From NCBI RefSeq assembly GCF_030253575.1, contig NC_080564.1, positions 5,190,501 to 5,254,500 of the forward strand: DNA of 64,000 nt, read 5' to 3'. Positions 59,322 through 64,000 of this stretch are shown in pieces; within the stretch, counting starts at the first letter, position 1, and the number at the start of each line of letters is the position of its first letter. The translations under genes and the position numbers were made by a program. Below the pieces are notes generated by a model. It searched no databases. It was not told where the DNA came from and saw only the letters and a list, made by a program, of their open reading frames with translations. The stretch comes from Rhododendron vialii (Eukaryota > Streptophyta > Magnoliopsida > Ericales > Ericaceae).

Positions 59322-62300
59322 ATGGATCCGTATGGACTGAAGTCCGTATCAGATTTACCCCCTCCATTTCGTTCGTTCTTCAGTTTCAGGTAATCGAATC
59401 AATTTGTAAATTGTAATCTGGCAGTTCTGTAGTTTAATGGAGTATTGATTATATTTGTACTGTTATTTTCTTTTACCACTTCAATTCGATGGATTGAGAG
59501 TTCAGATGTGGTCATTGCCTTTGCCCTACGCGAAATGAGTTCCTTAATCATTCGAAGAGATTTTAGGTTTTAATGTCTACGAGCTTGTATGTGGCATCTA
59601 CATTTGGTTAATTCTGTCGTTCAATCAAATTTTTTTCCGGTAATGCACCATGTCCCGGGCCAGCTTGCGCGCATCTTGTCTTGTAACATGATAGTTTCGC
59701 CTTCCGTAAGGTGGCTATCTAACCATTAATATCATCAGGCACGTTCTTTAGGAAAATGGCTTCCTAAATTGCCCGATTATACGAATATCTTGCTATAAGT
59801 GGTGTGATCAACGTTTATAATCTGTATTTGTCGGACAGGTACTTCAACTCTCTGCAGAGCGAATGTTTTTCTTCCTGTTTCCTCTCCGATGTGAATATGG
59901 TTATTTCGGCACCAACTGGAAGTGGAAAAACAGTACTCTTTGAGCTTTGCATTTTGAGGCTGCTCTCTAGGTTCTTCTCTGCAGAGGGAAGCTTTCATCA
60001 CGCTAAGGGAACTCTCAAAACAGTAGGTTTTCATTGACCCCTGCACCAAGCAACCATTAATACTCTTCATGTGTTTCACTTGCATTTGTTAATGATTTAC
60101 TGTGATCTAAATCCTGGTACACGCATACATGTATACATATCTTGTGGTTCTTGTTCTTTTTTTGGTGTACGGAGGTGTTGGGGTGGGGTGGGCGGGATCA
60201 GACTCTTGATGGCATGTAATACTTCATTATCTGCTGATGAGGTTCATTATGAAAGTTATAACTGTGTAAATTGCTCCAATTGTGGAAATCCTTTCCTATA
60301 TTCTTGCACTCTGATCGTCAAAGTGATGTCACCACCTATAGATATTTCCATTCTTCTCCATCTTTTGAGTTTCCTAAAGCTAGAAATAGATCTACTTGTC
60401 TCTCTGCATTGTGAGTTTGTTGTTACACTGTGTTTCTCCTTAATGTGAAGTGCTATGCAGATCTATATAGCCCCATCCAAGGCTCTGGTACAAGAGAAGC
60501 TCCGGGATTGGAACCAGAAACTTGGGTCGTGGGGCATAAATTGCCTAGAACTGACAGGGGACAATGAATCTTACAACATAAGGAACATACAAGAAGCAGA
60601 CATTATTGTGACAACTCCTGAAGTCAGTATGCAGACGATTAATCCATATCTTCTACTCGGAATAACAATCATTTTCTTCACTTGTTTGTGTCTGAACCTA
60701 ATTGTTAGGGGAACCAATAGAAAACAAGAGAGAGTTATTGTTGAGGCATGGCTTAGTAAGCTGCCCATTCCTTTATGCAGAAATTTGATGCAGTGACTCG
60801 ATACCGTGTAAAAGATGGGGGCTTGAGCTTTTTCAGTGATATAGCACTTCTGCTAATTGATGAAGTTCACCTATTGAATGACCCACGTGGAGCAGCTTTG
60901 GAGGCAATAGTTAGCAGAATAAAAATGCTCGCTTGTAATCCTGAAATGAAATCAACCACTCTGGCTTGTGTCCGTTTCCTAGCCGTTTCTGCCACTATCC
61001 CAAATATTTGTGACCTGGGTAATTTCCTGATGATATTTGTATCAGTCCATCACACAAGGCATTGTGATGACAATGTCGCTATCGGACCTTTAAATTTCAG
61101 AGTACTTAAATTTAACTTTCATCCCTACTGTTTTAACTTTTGCAGCTGAATGGCTTGCGGTTCCTATCCACGGAATCAAAAGGTACATCTAGATATATTT
61201 CATTGGGATAATTTGCCTTTTTTTAATCCTTGATGTTAGTGCCCATTCAGCTCTATCTGCTCCCAAAACATTTTTACAGGTTTGGTGAAGAAATGAGACC
61301 AGTAAAGTTGACTACCAGAGTCTTTGGTATGCATTAGTCTGCAGTATCTCCACTCCTGTTCTTGTTTTCCTTAAGTTTGTGGTTACGATAAACTATGTAA
61401 GCCGTAGAGGGTTTCATATTGAGATGGTTCCATACTTTTTGCAATCTAAATGATTGTGGAAATTGTTTAAGAGCATGATATACTTGTTTAAGTGTACAAT
61501 TTACTGAACTTTTTTCTTTTCAATTTGCCTATCATGGGAACTCATGCTTGCAGGCTACACACCTGCGAAGAATGACTTTCTATTTGAAAAAGTAAGTGCT
61601 AATAGTTTGCATATGCTTTATTGTGGCTAGTATGTTTTTGGAGTTTAAATCTCTTCTCTGTGTTAAACTAATTATGTATGAGAAACAATAAGTTTTTGTC
61701 ATTGTTTGATGCATTCTACATACTCTCAATCTGATTGTTTACCCTTTCTTTCCGTTATCCAGCGCCTTCAGAACTATCTTTTTGGTAAGCAAGAACTATT
61801 GGACAAACTCGACAACCAATATTTTCTGCATTGAATTTGGATTTTCAAAATTGAAGTATTAGTAAGTACTTAAAGATGCCAAAACTGGATTGCAGATCTT
61901 CTCATGCAATATTCTAGAGGAAAATCTGCTCTCATCTTTTGCTCAACTAGAAAAGGAGCACAAGAAGCAGCCCAGCGACTGTCTCAGGCCACCATGACCT
62001 TTGGTCACTCAAATCCGTTCATCAAAGACAGAGAGCAACAGGAAAGGCTAAGGGAAGCTTCATTATCATGCAGCGACAAACAAATGCAGTCATATATCCT
62101 TTATGGAAGTATGCGCTACGTTATCTTACAAATCTTTCCTTGAGTTGTTCTGAAAATGATGTCCACATTGCTGTTTTTTAATTTGATTCCTGTATGCAGT
62201 TGGTTTTCATAATGGTGGGCTTTGCCTGAAGGATCGCAACCTCATTGAAGGCCTTTTCCTTAAAGGTGATCTGCAGGTTCTGTGCACTACAAATACTCTT

Positions 62301-62785
62301 GCCCATGGAATCAACCTACCTGCTCATACAGTTGTGATCAAATCAACACAGTATTTGTACGTCGAACCGGTTTTGCTGATAACCATCCTTTTAGAAAAGT
62401 TATAGTGATATTTTTCGTGTTTTATGCAATGTAACTTGCTTCTTGCCAGCAACAAGGTAAAAGGGCTCTATATGGAATATGAAAGATCAATGGTACTGCA
62501 GGTATTTTATTCGTATCTCATATTCTCTTTAATAGCCTTTGCAATTAGTTAAAATTTCCAAAGACATTTTTGTAGACTCAAATTCTTACTCAATGAACAT
62601 GCACTTAAGTTCATACAGTTCATGCTCCTACACGTACATTCTTGTCTTCTTTATTTATTTCATTTGCTGAAGGTTACTTTTGGCTCTCTTCTATGCAGAT
62701 GAGTGGGAGAGCAGGTCGTCCACCTTTTGATGATACAGGAATGGTTATAATTATGACAAGAAGAGAAACAGTTATTCCCTCCCCC

Positions 62786-62841
<56 letters not shown>

Positions 62842-64000
62842 CCCACAAGCACAAATGAAGGGTAAAAAACTGCAACATATGCACAACATAAGTTAACCAT
62901 GCTCATATTTTGTTTTACTTCTCTCGCAGTTGAAGTAGTTCTTTTCAAAATAGTGTTGGGGGTTGCCAAAAGCTCATAATATTATATGCCCTGCGCAATG
63001 ATATAAAGGAAGATGCAATGTAGCTTCTTATCGTCTCTTTTAATGATGTCAGGTTCATTTGTATGAGAATCTCCTGAGTGGTTGTGAAATGGTAGAATCA
63101 CAGTATGTCTTTTACTTTGAACTCACACTGATGTAGTGCCATAAAAATTTGATATATGTTGTGAAATGTTATGTTTACCAGCTAACTACATTGTATGGTT
63201 TCCTGCCTTCTCAGATTGCTTTCGTGCATGACGGAGCATCTAACAGCTGAGATAGTACAACTTACAATATCTGATATAACACGGGCAATCGAATGGATGA
63301 AGTGTTCCTTCTTGTATGTCAGAATGACAAAGGCATGTTCAAGTAGAGACACCTTTGGGCTTTGGATACTTATTTTTGGACATTTTTTTCTTCTTAACTT
63401 CGTATCTGAAACTTCTTTTGCATAATCAGAACCCTGAGAACTACGCAATAAAGAAAGGGATTCCCGGTGACCGTATAGAGAAGCACGTGCAAGGTAGTAT
63501 AGTAATTATTGGATAAAATAGTTTTTTTTGGGTGTTCTGTTGCTTGATTCATCGCATGTACTGGCAGAGATTTGTGTTCAGAAAGTTAATGAGTTATCAA
63601 GAAATCAAATGATCTGGACCGATGAAGATGGTTTCCTCTTGAAGCCACTTGGTACCTTGTACTTGTAAAGAAGTTTCTTTCTGTTTTCAGGTTTGACATA
63701 AATTTTGCCAAACTGAACCTTTTGCTCTTCCTATGTACAGAGCCTGGGAGACTGATGACAAAGTATTATTTGAGATTCAACACAATGAAAAATATTATGC
63801 AGGCACATGCAGACTGCAGTATGGAAGATGCTCTTCACATTGTCTGCCGGGCTGAAGAAGTTTCCTGTATGTATCATCAATATGCTGGCACTACTTGGAG
63901 ATGAATTTAAAAGGTGTGAGAGTGACTGTTTATTTCCTGGGACTTGAAGGGATACAGCTCAGGCGCAATGAGAAGAAGCTTTTAAGTGACACAAATACAG
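59322..64000 (+). CDS. MER3: Meiotic crossover helicase MER3/HFM1, 5' part (18 exons in window)
   Basis: Exons: 59322-59389, 59839-60022, 60461-60622, 60781-61018, 61146-61182, 61280-61326, 61554-61591, 61763-61784, 61896-62108, 62200-62356, 62450-62501, 62699-62770, 63053-63102, 63215-63332, 63430-63493, 63568-63651, 63741-63866, 63950-64000 and on. The frame is open throughout. It starts MDPYGLKSVSDLPPPFRSFF. Superfamily 2 helicase motifs follow: ISAPTGSGKT (I), LLLIDEVHLLNDPRG (II, DEVH), FLAVSATIPN (III), ALIFCSTRKGAQE (IV), NTLAHGINLPAHTV (V), QMSGRAGRPPFDD (VI). A winged-helix region (LLSCMTEHLTAEIVQL, NPENYAIKKGIP) and the beginning of the Sec63-like domain come next. MER3 unwinds recombination intermediates to promote class I, interference-sensitive crossovers in meiosis. 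Intron 14 uses a GC donor. The start ATG lies after a probable 5' UTR intron. Confidence 0.95.
62788..62842. repeat. (CT)n(CA)n microsatellite in MER3 intron 12
   Basis: About 19 CT units followed by about eight CA units, just downstream of the exon 12 donor. The Arg/Glu and Ser/Leu repeat ORFs here are artefacts. Confidence 0.93.

Overview
The window is nuclear DNA of a eudicot plant. The evidence is GT-AG introns, plant-specific gene families (DUF1421, DUF247, a plant MORC ATPase, NRT2.7), Au-type SINEs, hAT, Mutator, Stowaway and Harbinger-like MITEs, and AT-rich introns with microsatellites. Transposon content suggests a medium-to-large, perhaps woody-plant genome. I cannot fix the species from sequence alone. 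I see no tRNA, rRNA or CRISPR array.

Layout. 1-4745 (minus): the 5' part of a DUF1421 (FLOE-family) gene, cut by the window edge. 7418-14597 (minus): an 11-exon GT14 (core-2/I-branching) glycosyltransferase. 20910-25938 (minus): a 3-exon NRT2.7-type nitrate transporter. As far as I recall, these three families also lie together on Arabidopsis chromosome 5, so this looks like conserved microsynteny. 25939-32402 is gene-poor and full of small transposon relics.

32118-45399 is a tandem segmental duplication. Each unit carries one DUF247 gene (plus strand) and the last three coding exons of a MORC gene (minus strand). Unit A (32118-39315) is the decayed copy: its DUF247 gene has two in-frame stops, its MORC exons are orphaned, and it has gained a solo LTR and a nested Stowaway element. 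Unit B (39408-45399) keeps an open DUF247 gene, with a Mutator-type element in its intron, and is joined to the rest of the MORC gene (to 52548). Because each unit lacks the other's insertions, each serves as the empty site for the other.

The MORC gene (18 coding exons recognised, minus) is well conserved in its ATPase and S5-like parts. It has stop codons where the expected VLEANFIE segment should be, and its C-terminal reading frame does not close, so it may be a recent pseudogene or carry assembly errors. 59322-64000 (plus) is the 5' part of MER3/HFM1 (meiotic crossover helicase), with 18 exons visible and the last running off the window. MORC and MER3 are divergent across about 6.8 kb that holds a tandem-repeat element (54.3-56.9 kb).

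The genes are not an operon and no shared pathway is implied. The main interest is the paired duplication with its insertion history, a possible recent intron gain in NRT2.7, two GC-AG introns, an LTR element with inverted ends, and an intronic hairpin.
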